From positions 5,060,001 to 5,124,000 of the forward strand of contig OX940863.1 in the NCBI GenBank assembly GCA_954871525.1: a stretch of 64,000 nt of DNA, given 5' to 3'. Position numbers and translations under genes: made by a program. This DNA is from Parietaria judaica. Its lineage: Eukaryota; Streptophyta; Magnoliopsida; Rosales; Urticaceae. Below are positions 11,022 through 28,596 of the stretch, piece after piece; the stretch's first letter is position 1, and every line of letters starts with the position of its first letter. The notes beneath the pieces were generated by a model that ran no database searches, had not been told where the DNA came from, and saw only the letters and a list, made by a program, of their open reading frames with translations.

Positions 11022-13560
11022 GCTTTCTACTATGCAAATTTGTCTTTAAATTACTCTCAATTATTTTATTGGCATAAAATATCCTTTATTTATATACTTT
11101 AAAACCGATATATTATGAACAAGGTATTATTATTAAATACATAATAAAACCACAACTTACTTTTATTATACTGGTAAATCAACAAGTAACGAGTTTATCA
11201 ATTAATTTTTTAGAAAGAAAAAAGTATACTGACATCTAAAGTTAGCAAATATATTTTACGAGTCGCAAATCGACAGGTTTCAAAAACTATAATTTACATT
11301 GTTATCTTATTATATGAATTGTAATTATGATTTTATCACAAAAGAAAAAAAAATGATTTGAAATAAATTATATTTAATAATTAATTAAAATGTAACTCAT
11401 GTATATTATTTTTTTTCTTTCTCTTTTTCTATTTTCTCTTTAAATGAATGAATTGCTACTGCAAAAAAAATACTAACAAGTTAAAATTATAAAGATATCG
11501 AAGATTTACAGAGAAAAAATTGAGATATTTAAAACTACTGTAAAAATTACACAAATGAAATTTTCCCAACACTCGAATTTAAATTTTCCTGGCCTGCATA
11601 GTCTTGTTAGTTAATTTTATTTTTGTTAAGAAATGGTATTTAATATTTATCAATTTAATCTCTATTCTGCATAATGTGCTTTAGCATTATTTTGTAAAAA
11701 CATACGAATGGGTCTCCGGTCTTCTTAGCATCTCCACTTGACCTCCAAAAACTCAAAGTGGAGTTCAAATCCACTCCACTCGACCTCCAAACAAGACACC
11801 AAAATGGTGTTTTTTGTCTTATTTGAATAGTGTATTCACCCAAATGGGTATGCAGGGTAGACAAACGCTTTTATTTATTTACTTACAATGTAATCCTTTT
11901 AAAGTTTAATATTTACACATAGTGTTATGCTCTTTAAAATTCTTTACTAATTCCAAGACTTTGTAACTCGCTACAAGCAAATAAGAGATAAAGATGCACA
12001 TATCGCACTTCGAAATGCATAGATCGATCATTTGTGAGAAGAGTATGCTAATTATGATGCATTAATTCATTTTATTTTATTTGTGTTCTAATTTATTTTA
12101 TTTTATTTTATTTTATTTGTGTTGTGTTGTAATTGGTTTCATTAAATAATTATTTATTTTGTTGTATGTTTAGTCTACGGAGTAATTTTGTATTATAAAA
12201 TAATGAATTAGTGGTATAAATGATAAATATTAAATTAATATAAGGGTATGAAGATAAATAAGAAAAATATGAATATAAAAAGAATATTTTATTTAGTGTT
12301 AAAAATGGAGTTCGGATGGAGATAAGGTAGTGGTTGATGTGACGTTTACTGCAAAATGGAGTATGAAATGGAGAGTTCGGATGAATTTGTCTTAATAAAA
12401 ATTTGACCATTATTTATTATTATAATTACGAGGGCAATAATTACACGTCAATATATTACATTGGCACAATTTTATTATATAGCCTATAGCCATGTAATAC
12501 TAAATATTGGCTATAATATAGCAACCTATAAGTATAAGAGTTCATCATAGTAAGGAATGACCCTAAAATTCGCAGCACCAATTTAATGGATTTCCACGTG
12601 TAGTAGATTTCATCCTAACTTTTTGCTCAACTATCTTAAACAAAATAACTTTCTTATCTTAGGATTAGGAATCCAAAGGGTTGAATATAAAAAGTTACAT
12701 TGAACTCGTACCCCTCTTTTTGGATTATATTTCAAAGCTTTAATCAGCCATGAACTTAATTTTTTTAGTAATATTTCGGGCACTCAAAACATCGCAGACG
12801 TCGAGAAAAATTGTTGCAAGGAACTCGATTACGTCGGTCACTTTAATACCACGTGCTCAAGTGAATCACTAGTATCTCTACGCTCACAATCCCTAACCGA
12901 TATCATCACTAACGTGGCGTGAGAGAGACAAATGGCATCGGAATTTAGATATATTTCCAACAAAAATTATAGACGGAACGGCAAATGACAATGACCGTGA
13001 ATTTAAATCGGCACGTGACCGCAAGCAGGCTTCCTTTTTTAGCTTTTCTTAAATAGAGCCTCTTGCGGCTACAAGTTCTCGAAACTTGGCAGCGGAATGT
13101 GTATAAATTAATTCATCAAACTTTTAGGAGGAATAAAAACAGAACCGTAATAAAAATACCTATTAAATTAAACCTCAAAAATAAGAAACCCCTTTCATTA
13201 CATCTTAATTTCCCACTAATCATGGCCATGCACCTAAACCTCCACTAAACTCAATTTATAACACCCTCACTATGACCCAACCAACTTCTCTTGAATTTCA
13301 CTGGCACCACTTAGTTAGGATCATTGAACATTGATTTTAGACCATGATGTATCATAACCAATAATGATAATGATAAAGAAATTGATCGCACATAAAAGTT
13401 ATATATCAATGAAAAAAGTAGGCAATGCAAAGCTAACGAGCATCATGTCTTTTCAATGAGCCAATTGCCATGTGGCCTCGTTGCCATTCATTCACTCACA
13501 GTGTTTCCTAATCGCATTGTCTCTCACAACACAAGCGTTGACCAATCAGCGTTACAATTT
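11022..13560. other. AT-rich intergenic, no gene seen
   Basis: The stretch contains TTTTA-type repeats around 12065-12125. A possible diverged inverted-repeat element spans about 11725-12390, with GCATCTCCACTTGACC on the left and ATGGAGAGTTCGGATG on the right. That pairing is too weak to name. Nothing coding is supported. Confidence 0.35.
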
Positions 13561-13561
13561 A

Positions 13562-13563
<2 letters not shown>

Positions 13564-13617
<54 letters not shown>

Positions 13618-13648
13618 GTATTAGTATTAGTATTATTATTATTATTAA
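13564..13648. repeat. (ATT)n microsatellite
   Basis: About 28 ATT units, interrupted by two or three GTATTA variants. One frame reads as poly-leucine, which is an artefact of the repeat. The left end of the adjacent element at 13650 merges into it. Confidence 0.95.
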
Positions 13649-13649
13649 T

Positions 13650-14123
13650 GTTATTAGCGGCAAAAGTACCCATGTTATTTGCAAATAGGGCAACATAGAG
13701 CTAATTTTAAAAATTGTGGCAAAAGTACTAAGTTTACATTATTTGGCAGATCTGTTGACCTCATTCACTTTTTTTTTACTATTTCTATAAGTGATGATGT
13801 AAACAACAAATGAACTTAAACGATCAAACTCACGAACACCAAAATAAACCTGGATGTAAACACATATCCTTAAAACATAAACAACGCAAATTCTTGTCTC
13901 CCTTCTCACTTTCTCTCTTCAATTCTCAGTTCATTTCCTCAATAACATCGCGATTTGCGTTGCTGATGTCATCATTTACGAAAATAGTAAAAACTAACAA
14001 AAAAAAGTGGATGAGCCGATTCGCCAAAAAGGTAAACTTGAGGAGTTTTTTTTTCATAGTTTTTTAAGTTAGCTCAATGCTATCCTATTTTCAAATAGCT
14101 TGAATACTTTTGCCGCTAACAAC
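13650..14123. mobile_element. Terminal-repeat element, TTAGCGGCAAAAGTA family
   Basis: The left end reads GTTATTAGCGGCAAAAGTAC and the right end is the inverse of GTTGTTAGCGGCAAAAGTAT. The right flank extends as ACCCTTA, close to the shared GGGTTAATTGCGGC terminus described in the findings. The interior is non-coding, with a purine/pyrimidine-skewed stretch. No target duplication could be seen, partly because the left end abuts the ATT microsatellite. Confidence 0.6.
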
Positions 14124-14854
14124 CCTTATTATATTATTATTGTCACGTTACGTAAGTTAAATCATTTATATCCCAAAATTGAATAAAGTGCGTCCCATCA
14201 TATTACCAAATAAGTCATTAACACTGCAATAATTACCCCCTAATCCAAACATTCCATCAGGCATATTGCCATGTGAGTGAGGTCACTTTGGGAGAATTTT
14301 GTGCCCAACACATTATTACATTAAAAAGTTTACCCATAACTTGGTATCCAGTTAATTAATGCTCGGATATTCTTATTTTCTTACCTTAATTGATAATTTG
14401 AAATTTATTGGTTCGATAAAAAAATTATTATTTGATATCTTAGTTCTTGATATTTTTTAGATGGAATATTTCATTTGTTAAGTAGTTGACTTGCTGACTT
14501 GAGCTGGCCAGGGCTGTAAAGTTTGTTGGTACACTTTTCTGATAAAACTAATATATATAATTATATATAAACAATTCTCATCCTAATCCAAATATATCAT
14601 ATATATATTGATTTTTGTGGCAAGAGTACCACAGATATCTCCTTAAACGCAACGTATTTCAAATTGTATTTTATCCCGGTAAAAATTATAAAAGATTGAA
14701 AAAGGTCATGTCATAACTTATAAGTTCAAAAATGTATTTTTATCGTGAAAAAGTTATAAAAACTAAAAAATGATGATGAAGTTCTAAGTTTCCTGTGGTA
14801 AAACCATTTTGTAAGATTTTCGACACTATAGAATAAAACTTAAAATATGTCGTA
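14124..14854. other. Intergenic, no gene seen
   Basis: AT-rich sequence without a recognisable gene or transposon end. Confidence 0.4.
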
Positions 14855-15102
14855 AGATTTTCGTGAAATGAGAGAAAGGTGAAAATGTTTCTGAAGCTAT
14901 GTTTTTTTTTTCTTTCAAAATTTGAGTCTCTTATCGTCGTTTTTAGGCTTAAACGACAACGAAATTAGTCTTGAAATTCGAACGACAAATCTCGATAAAT
15001 CCAAAAACGACAACGATTTATTTGGAATATCGTACCGCATATATGATTTTAACGGCATGTCGTAGAAATATCGCCGATATGCCCCGATATTTAAAACCAT
15101 GA
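14855..15102. mobile_element. Truncated copy of the hAT-like element seen at 26600
   Basis: The right part matches the right end of the 26600-27589 element. Shared blocks are CGTTTTTAGGCTTAA, CGACAACGATTTATTTGG, AATATCGTACCGCATAT and the terminal TATTTAAAACCATG. No matching left end beginning CATGGTTT was found upstream, so this copy is truncated and its left boundary is approximate. Confidence 0.65.
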
Positions 15103-18100
15103 TATATACTTAGGAGTTAGGAGGCAAAATGCAAATGCAATGGCAAGTCCCAACAATAAATTGAGGGATTAAAATAATATGAAGATGTGGAAAATTCAAA
15201 CGTGAGAGGAATTATTAGCACGGATGTGGGTTCCGACACGGAAAACAATAATGAATATACACCATGTGATTAGCATAAATAAAATGTTTGATTTTGAACA
15301 AAAAATAAGAAATTCACACGCTTGGGGGAAAATATTTCTTGGAACTATGCTATAGTGTATGAATGAGCCCAAGGGAAGGGAAAGAAAGGTGGTTTTGGTG
15401 CAAAATGACAAACTCAAAAGTGGACCCCTTTGCACAAAAAGAAGGGTAATGGGTAAGTGGTTGGAAGCTTCTTGTAATGCCTCCAATGGTGGTGGGGGGA
15501 ATCTAAGGAGATATATTGGGGGAAATAGAGGTGTTCATGGAGGGTCGGTCGACGTCGTGAATATCCGTTTTTAAATCCGTCAAATATAGACGTGGGTAAT
15601 ATGCAATTTATGTTTACTTGCGTCCGTTTGTATTTTTATTTTAGAATAGAAGATCTCGTCAATTGAGTATTCTTCTAAAGGAAAAAAACATAAAAAGATG
15701 AATTTTGAAAAATATAGATTTCTCAAAATCCATAGATAAAACCGAATTCTCATAAATAGATTCATCCAAAAAGTAAATATATATATATATATATATTTAC
15801 TTATATTTAAATATAAACATCAGACAAAGTTTAGTATTTAATTACAATAAAACCTTCTAAAAATTGCCATAAAAAATCAACAACAATGGTATTTTCTTGT
15901 CAAAATTATAGTCGCAACTATCGTAACAACATAAATTCATAATTACCAACTAAAATGAGAACATGCTTGCATCGGGCTCCTCTATTACTTTTTTTAATCT
16001 CTCAAGCTTGGCCCCACCGCCGCGAATTCCCAACAGCCCGGTCTCAACAGCCGTGAGTTCGGGGGATTCGTGGCACTGGAGATTGCCGGCCGTTAGCTAA
16101 ATTTAATTATAATCATTTTTATTTTTTTGAGTTAATGGCATTTGTTTTTAGGGAAAGTGATGAGCCATGTGCGAGCAAAAACTAGGCGAGCAGTGGGGCC
16201 CATAGAGCCAAAACGGGCCTAAATTGATTGCAACTGCTTCTTTATACTTATTATTGTACACGATGCTTTTGCGCTATGTAAATTTACTTTTCTCTTTGCT
16301 CTTCGGATTATATTCTTTTAGTGTTTTCATCACAAAAATACAATTTAATTTATATTTTTCCATTATCATTTATCATTGCCACGATGGCCCATTAAAATTA
16401 GCCCCACTTTATGCAAATCTGTCGATAAGATTCAGATCTTCGCTGCAAATTTCTAGTCGATTGACACCAAAAATGATGTCATGAATCTATGATCTTACAT
16501 CTATGTCGGAGTTTCTATTTTATTTTATAATCCATTTACTTACTTTTTTTTTTGTTGCTTTAGGATCTATAAAAGAGAGAGCACCCGTTAATAACATAGA
16601 AGTATACTTTATATAAATTCCTATTAGCATGGTAGTTAAATAATTCAATATTTGCTTCTAAGTATCCAATCTTGTATCTCGTTTGTCAATATATTCTTGT
16701 TTTTTTTTTTTAAGGTATCTAAATATTACAAAACAATGTTAGGTTCATTAGATATAGAGTTCACGTAGGTTAAGATAGAGACACACATGTCTCAAATATA
16801 ATAAACGTATTGAATTAAACATTTTTGAAGTTTAATCGTAGACGTATATATGATGTTCGTGTAACAAATCTTAATAAACCATGAAAGATATTGGTCAACG
16901 GCCTTGTTTTATAATTAATGAGTACTATTGCTACTAAAAAAATTATGAGTATGTGTTAATGCACTTAGTATAAAAATAAGTACTTTGACCACAAATATCT
17001 AATAAATCATTAATTGGGGGAGTACATCTCTACTTATAATATATATGCCGTACTATGTAATTATTTACTACTGAGTTTGAACAAATCTGCATGTTAAGTT
17101 TTAAACCAATCTATGTGTACTTATACCCTTTATTTATAGACCTATTGATTACCTATTTAGATCAATATTTATTAATAGACACGTCCAAAAGAGTACTTAC
17201 AAATTTATTAACATGAAAAGAACATACCTTTTTCAACCCTAATGGGACAATAGTAACTATACAAACGATTAAAAAGTAGTTTCATTTCATTTTTAAATAA
17301 CTATGTATGTGAAGTGACAAGGAGATAGTTTATTCTTCCTTTTGTTTTTGTGCATGGTCAAAAAATCATAATTGTTTATGAGATCAAAAGCTACAAGCCT
17401 ACAACCCTTTCTTTCTTTCTTTCTTTTTTATTTTCTTATTATTTTAAATAGATATTTTCTGATCTTGGCGATAAGATTTTATCTTCTTCTTTTTAAATGA
17501 GTCACACATCAGAAAGCTCTGATTTTAGGTTATGGACAAGAGCAATGGTGGTGAAACGTGAATAGAGCCAAATGACACCTAACAGAGATCGATATATATG
17601 TTACGTTTCATTCATATGTTCTTATTTTAGCCACTTGTGCAAATCAATATTATGTGATTTGGAATTAAATTATAAAAAAGATGGGGCTATTTTCCCAATT
17701 AACGTTTCGAATTCTACTTCTCGGTTCCGAATACAACTTAAAATTGATATTAAATAAAAGAAAGAAAGAAAAGATCTAGCCTTTGTCATTCCTGATTTTG
17801 GAACCGGAACCGGAACCACTAAAGGTATCAAATATCAATATACCTAAAACAGGTAAATATCGGCTTCTAATTTTATTATTCAATTTTTGCTACCTTTGCC
17901 GGTTCAGCTCTTGACCATGTAGGCAGATTTGATCAATTTGACTATTTCTTGCCTAGTAGTTTTTTGGGATTTGGTATGAGAAAATTCCAGTGAAACATCA
18001 AGAATAATCCAATTAGAACGCTCTTGTTCAACTATGGATCCCAAAAAGTCGCAATTCTCTGACTCAGAGCATTACAACAGTGAATCCTGCTTTGTCACAA

Positions 18101-20890
18101 GTTGCATATACCCAATAAATACAACGATACACTCATACACCCACTATATACCCGATTATTTTTTTTAGAATAAATAGGGTATTTCTATATTAAAATGTCC
18201 GGGTTTGACTTTGACTAGTTATTTACGGATGATAGACCCACTATATACCTCGATGTGTACCCACTAAATAGTTATTTAGTGGTTCAAACCCCATGAGACC
18301 CAAATGCATGCTATTTTTACATATGTAAACTCGACCAATAGTATCACATGTTTTTATACTGAATATATCTAATAATATTGCAACCTTGATCATCAATGCC
18401 ACTTTCACTTAAAAATATTTAATATGGTTCGAATGTAACTTAGTTTTAATAATTATATTGAGTAAGAAGAAGAGGAACAACTCCTTAAAAAAAAAAAAAA
18501 AACAAGTGGCCAAGACACGTGTGGTTAAGTGGGCCATCTTGTACGGACGAGACCAAGTACTAAGGTGAGGCATGAGCTCGAGAAACGCCAACTTCCAAAT
18601 TGAAATAAAGCAATGGTTTTTAATTACTTTGGAGTTTTGGACCACTTGGCTTAGCTCGTAGGTAGCACTGTGTCTCGGTTTACACACTTGACTTTTGAAA
18701 TAAGTCTCTTTATAATTTCTCTCTCTTCCATATTTGTCGTTTTTAGACTATCTACAGTGCTCTTACATTTCTTTTTGTTATTGTTTAGATTATTAAAGAC
18801 ATTTAGGTAATTTAATTGTTAATTTTCATAAGTTTTGTGATTAACCCATAGGCGGCCCGCTGAAGTCTTAACATACCGTTTAAAGAGTTTTTGACCTTGC
18901 TCTATAAAAAGTCGGCTTGTTTACTAGGTTATTTGGTAACACATGTGGCGTGCTGATGTGGCATTAGTTCTTTTATTAGTGATTAGTTAATTGTAACAGA
19001 AATGGTATAATTGTAACAGAAATGGTATGATAATCTTTTGCTTTCTCTCAATTGGGTGTAATAGCTTTTAGACTAGTAATTAAACTTTAGAGAGACTAAG
19101 ACTAAGGTTCTCTTAGAGTGAAGAACACAATTGGAGAGAAAGAGAAATGTTTTTGCAGCCGAGAAATTTCTAGTTTGGTGCTCTGTTTTCTGATTTTCTA
19201 GTTCAACGTCATTCTTCGCCAAAGAATGCCAAAGAGAAAATGAAATTCGTAATCTCAGCGAATTCCCATGAGCCGAACTGTTGAATTGTTAGCGGGATCC
19301 GTATTCTAATCCCATCACTTCAATTTTGATTTTTTTTTAACATCATGAACTGGGCAAAAGATGATTTTGGGGGTCTAATTTTGGGCATTTGAAGGATAAA
19401 AAAAACGACCCATTTGGGCTATTCTTAATAGCTATGATAAACAGAAAAGAAAAAAGAGAAAACATAAGAAAGCATGTGATACGAGCAACTTATAAAATAA
19501 CAAACAAGGCAAAAACACTTCTTTGTAAGAAGAGAAAACGGTACTCCTTTTTTGTACTAAAAATTAAAAAACACACAAACCCAATTTCCTTTTCAAATAA
19601 TGTGTATATATATATATATATTATTGCCTCTTTTGATGATCACTGCACAAGTGTAACAGAGAGTCTTTTTAGTGTTAAAGACCTGCTTTTACCATGACTG
19701 GTCTGATGCAGGAAGAACAGTGAGTTTGCTCTTTGTAGTTTGTGCGATGGATCCAAAGCCTTGATGTCAGGCCATCTTTTTCTAGATTATCATTGTCACT
19801 CATCAATTATAAGAGAAGTCAAACGACTTTTTGTTTAATCATCTAGTCTTGGATCTGATCAAACGACATTAATCTTGGCCCCGGTCATGACATTGACTTC
19901 TGAGATAAAGACAACTACATTACGTTATATATTCAATAATTAAACAGTATTCAAATCAAAACATAGCTACATGTGGTTTCACGCACATCCGATCAGAGAT
20001 GAAGAACTAGTGATGTATGTCAAATAATTATTTGTGACAGCTCACCTATATGACATTATATTGTTGACAATTCACCAACTGAGTGAGATCAAATATCAAT
20101 CTAAACTTCTTAATTATGCATTTTTGCCATTTTTCACGGCGTTCTGAGGAAAGAGAAGATAAGTTTGTACGAAGCTTATTACGCAATAGCTCGCACAGGA
20201 TTTTCACTAGACTTTGCAGACGCTGAATGCCGTATGAAAATTTGCGGTCACGGCTGAAGGTCCACGGAAGGGACTTTCTGGCAGAAGTTAAGATCAGACG
20301 TCTGGGTAAAGCAAAGATAAACGCATTCGGTCGAGCTTTTATGGGAATTTTTACTCTAATAAAAAAAAAGGACACTTAAGCTACAACTTGATAGTTTAAA
20401 ATTGACAAAATAACCAATGTTTGGTTAATATTTGTAAAATAGCCAATTAATCATATCAACCATTATAAAAATAGTCATATTAACCATTATAACCATATTA
20501 ACCGTTGACAAAATAGTCAATGTTTGACTATTTGCAAATAAAAACATTAAGTTTGCTAAAATGCAATGCAAACATATGAATGTGGTTATTCATTATAATT
20601 TCTCGAAAAAAAAAATGATAAAGAGAAGTTTATTTAAGTTATTCTGAGGGTCATACAGAGATGGCAGTGACATTTATCAATAATTCCGACGGGCAGAGTG
20701 ACCTAATGGCTAATGCTTCAAACCCAACCATGAATTAGTAGTTCATGCCAAACATACCCAAAAGAAAAAGGAACAAATACCCTAGCCAAAATTCAAATGT
20801 TTATCGAGAACAACACACGAAGGATGGTGAATTCCGGTGACCGAATTTTATGCTCCAGAGAAATATAATTTGCAGCAAAGACTGGTTTAC
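15103..20890. other. Long AT-rich intergenic region, no gene seen
   Basis: Almost 6 kb separates the truncated element from the PFP-beta gene. Open frames are short and have no family resemblance. A moderately GC-rich patch at about 15960-16100 and a small tandem duplication at 18990 are the only departures. Around 20395-20560 there are repeated blocks of the form TAACCATTATAA and AAAATAGTCAATGTTTGAC. The last few hundred bases should contain the 3' end of the PFP-beta transcript. Confidence 0.35.
18990..19029. repeat. Tandem duplication, 20-bp unit
   Basis: ATTGTAACAGAAATGGTAT occurs twice in direct succession with a period of 20 bp. Confidence 0.9.
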
Positions 20891-24867
<3,977 letters not shown>

Positions 24868-24986
24868 AAATCAGACCTAAGTCGCCTGAATTTCGTCGCC
24901 GAGATCTTCGAGTGTTGAAGTGTGGCTGACTCGAGTCAGAGGAGAGTGAAGCGGAGATCGGAAATTACCTAACCATGGACTGTTCG

Positions 24987-24995
24987 CCTTATATA
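24987..24995 (-). promoter_or_regulatory. TATA box of PFP-BETA
   Basis: On the minus strand TATATAAGG lies about 120 nt before the start codon. Between them is a GC-richer leader, typical of a plant 5' untranslated region. Confidence 0.6.
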
Positions 24996-25110
24996 CTGCC
25001 CCTCGTGAGAAGGGCAATTCTGTCTTTTAAGCCTTGGACTCTCCGCCAGGTCGCTTGATTGCCAAGCGGACTCCCAAGGGTGTTTTGGGAATTATTGTAT
25101 AGCTTCAGGC

Positions 25111-26124
25111 CAAGGTTTAAAATACCGCTTGCCGTTTTCGTTCGCATTTTTCGTTTTACGGATATATCGCTTGCCGATGGGTATGTCGATGGGCAAAAGG
25201 GAAAAAAAGGGCATGCCGCATACCGCATTTACGGCACTTTTCGCATGGACATACCGCATTTACGGCACTTTTCGCATGGATATTTTGTAAAAAATATTTG
25301 AGTATTTAAGCACGATATTTATATTGGTTCAAAACTACATATTTAATAAATACAAAACATAATTGTATACAACAAAACACATTTGTAACTTAAATATGTA
25401 GGTGAAATGTATAATATTAAGTCACTTTATTAGTTTAAGTGTATAATATTAAGTCAAAATATTATGTGAAGTGAATATGTATATTAATTAAGTGTGTAAT
25501 ATTAAGTGAATATGCATGTTAATTGTATAGGTATGTTAACAAATTTAATATTAGTTGAATATAATATTAAATGAATATGTATATTAAGTGTATATGTATG
25601 TTAGGTGAAGTTAATATGTATGTTAAGTGTATAATATTATTTTAAGTGTGTAATATTAAGTTAAATTATTAGGTGAAGTGTATGTGTATGTTAAGTGTGA
25701 ATGTGTGATATTAGTTGAAAACAAAAAGTCCCACATTGATAGATGACAAGAGTTTGGTGATGTTTATATACCAAATATTAGGGACAAGGGCTTGGGCCCT
25801 TAGGGTCATAGGATTTTGTGGATGGGGGAGGACTCACACAAATGTTACACCACCACACGCACGCGCCGCCGTCCGGCCTATAATTATTTTTGCCGAAAGT
25901 TTAATTGGTATTTTTGCCGAAATCTACCAAAAATGCGAAATTCGAGCACCATTTCGTCGTTTTGAAGGCAAAAAACGACAAGAGATTTTCTTTCCGAATG
26001 TCGTTTGGAATTTCGCGGCATTTGGTAAAACGACAGCGAAATGGAAAGAATGTCGTTTCGGTGTTCCACTGAAAACGAAAATCGACGCGAATTTCGTTCG
26101 ATTTTCGCGACATTTCGCACCTTG
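25111..26124. mobile_element. hAT-like non-autonomous element, 1014 bp
   Basis: Termini are CAAGGTTTAAAATACCG and ...TTCGCACCTTG. They are flanked by exact 8-bp duplications CTTCAGGC (25103-25110 and 26125-26132), as for hAT transposons. The left 100 bp match the element at 26600, sharing TTTTACGGATATATCGC and CTTGCCGATGGG-like blocks. The centre (25400-25710) is an AT-rich array of TAAGTGTATAATATTAAGT-like units. Near the right end a 168-codon frame is open, but it is built from AAACGACA-type element sequence and shows no transposase motif. Confidence 0.75.
25728..25770 (+). promoter_or_regulatory. snRNA-type USE plus TATA box, Pol III spacing
   Basis: GTCCCACATTG (25728-25738) matches the plant snRNA upstream sequence element RTCCCACATCG at 10 of 11 positions. 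TTTATATA follows at 25763-25770. The 24-nt gap equals the spacing typical of plant Pol III snRNA genes; Pol II snRNA genes have about 33. The sequence downstream (AGGGACAAGGGCTTGGGCCC and onward) is not an snRNA that I recognise. It lies inside the hAT-like element, so it may be chance or an LTR-derived promoter fragment. Confidence 0.4.
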
Positions 26125-26141
26125 CTTCAGGCTATCACGAT

Positions 26142-26311
26142 GTGACTTATGGACACGTGGACGGGCTAGATCGTGGCGCTATGTGGTGTATGATGATTAC
26201 GCCGGGGTTGATTGTAGCTGATTATGAATTTTGTACCTACCTTTCACTTTTCAATGGTTGGTGGGTCTCAAGGAAGTGCAGGTCTAGCCCGTCCACGTGG
26301 CTATCCATCAC
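26142..26311. repeat. Short inverted-repeat element (hairpin)
   Basis: GTGACTTATGGACACGTGG...CGGGCTAGA at the left is repeated inverted at the right as TCTAGCCCGTCCACGTGGC...CATCAC. The arms are about 29 bp with a few mismatches and the loop is about 110 bp. This is MITE-like, starting ten bases after the target duplication of the previous element. Each arm contains a CACGTGG G-box. Confidence 0.6.
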
Positions 26312-26599
26312 TATGTTTTAGAGAATATAATGTTTGGGCTATAAAAGCCCAATAAGAATGATATTAGGCTTGGTTTGAGCTTAAAAAGCCCAAAATAGAA
26401 ATGAGCTTAATATTTCTAACCCAAATGGCCTGGTGGGTTAACGATGAGCAACTTTTAGAAAGAAGAAAAAAAAAAAACATTTTTGAAAAACTTGAAATAA
26501 TATTAAGTAGAGGTGCATTATGTAGGCTCGTATTGACATGCTATTTGCTCTACTTAAACCATCGTATAAACATATACATATACATCGTATAATCTCAAT

Positions 26600-27589
26600 C
26601 ATGGTTTTAAATATCGATATCGATATCGTTTCGCACTCTCCATTTTACGGATATATCGCTTGCCGACGGGCATGCCGATGGATAAATCCGAAGAAAAAGA
26701 TATATCGCTTGCCGATAATATCGCATTATTTCACGGATATATCGCTTGCCGATCGAAATATCGACGGATATTTCGAAAAATATTATAAGTATTTCAATCA
26801 TATATTTATATATATGATAGATACTTTCTAAATTACCTATTTAATAAATAAAACGCATTCATAAATCATAATATTATGAAAACACATAATATTACACAAA
26901 GTCACAAACATAGAATACAACATAATGTCAAGTGTCAACATAACATAGAACAATAAAGTAGGCATCATAATAAAGTCTTAAAGTACGAAATACAAACATA
27001 ACTACAAACATAGAGTACGAACTACAAATATGAACATAATAGTCCGAAACCGTAACAAATGATAATCATCAAGTTTAACATACAAGTTGAAAATTTAACA
27101 AACCCTAAACATAAAACGTAAATCTCGAGCATACCTTGCGATTTTCCCCTAAAAATATTTCACAAACCCTAAAAATACTAATTTCCCCCAAATCAGCAAG
27201 CAAATTCGCAAATAGCCAAAATAACATGAAATAAGTGGAATTTCCATAGACATACCTTGCGATTTTCACCAAAAACATGCGAAATATGGGAAGATTTGTG
27301 CTCCAGCTCGCGAAATTCGACGGAGAAGAGAGATACGCCGATAGCTAGTCGCGAAATAAGAGAAAGGAGGAAAGGGTTCTGAAACTAGGTTTTTTTGGAA
27401 AATCGAGCACTTTATCCACGTTTTTAGGCTTAACCGAAAAAGATATTTTTTTTTCTTCGGAAAATCGAACGACATATCCCGATAAATCCGAAAACGACAG
27501 CGATTTATTTGGAATATCGTACCGCATATCTCATTTTAGAGGCATGTCGTGGATATATCGACGATATGCCGCAATATTTAAAAACCATG
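26600..27589. mobile_element. hAT-like non-autonomous element, 990 bp
   Basis: Termini are CATGGTTTTAAATATCG and the inverse of CATGGTTTTTAAATATTG. They are flanked by exact 8-bp duplications ATCTCAAT (26592-26599 and 27590-27597). Short internal repeats (ATATATCGCTTGCCGA) cluster at the left. No transposase reading frame is visible. The right end is shared with the truncated copy at 14855-15102. Confidence 0.85.
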
Positions 27590-27597
27590 ATCTCAAT

Positions 27598-28553
27598 AGA
27601 TGACACGATGCAAAGAATATATTCAATACAATATAATGATTGATATATACATTTAGAGGCTTGTAGGTATCGATATGCAATTTTTTCAAATTGATTTTGA
27701 AGAACTCCTTTGTGAATTAATATATCAACAATTTATTTTGTTGTCGGTATAAATGGCACACAAATCGTATTTTCTTAATCTGTTCACTTATAATTGATAT
27801 ATAGGTGCAACCGTGCAAGTACTTACGAAGGATGTATATTGTCCATTTCACCTTTTCAGCCCCGTCCTCCCCTGGCAGTCCAAACCCGCGTTTTTGCGTG
27901 GATGAGTTCCGATCAAGGGTCAAAGCCATTATCATGGAAAGAAATCGACTTTTACACACATGCTTGTTTGATTAATATATTATATTTAGTCGAAGTAATT
28001 GGATTTTTTATTACCTAAATTTATAATTTTTTCCGTTTTAAAGAGCTTGGCTTTATCTTTACAAATGGCCATAATAACACAACATGTGCGTTTGCCCTTG
28101 TCCATATAATATATTAATGATCCTTATATATATTAAAATCTTTGTTTATTTGTTTGGTTGGCGCAACAAGCAAACAATCATAAATCATCACGTAAAATAT
28201 ATGCAATATGAGCACATGAACAACACAGTTATGCTCTATCTTTTCGTACCTTGATGATCCCTTTGGAGATCCCCAACAGTTGTACAAGGCTACAAGCATA
28301 TATAAATACATATAATATATATATATATAGTAAGTTGTTTTTTTACTACAGTACTTTTGAGCTTCATTATATCATGAAGTATATGAATTTAAACAAACAT
28401 TGAAAAATATAATATTTCTACAGCAAATGATGTAGGAAACAAATTGATTTGGTTGGACCCATCATTGCTCTTATGAGACGGCCGTACTGTTCTCCATTGG
28501 TAAACTCACCTCCTTATTAAGTGGATAATTTTTAGCGTTATTACGTGTATGTG

Positions 28554-28596
<43 letters not shown>

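Noticed and set aside
13456..13698. 80-codon frame with a long leucine run
   Set aside because: It is a translation of the (ATT)n microsatellite.
18270..18300. GGTTCAAACCCC-like B box
   Set aside because: No A box at the right distance and no tail or duplication, so it is probably chance.
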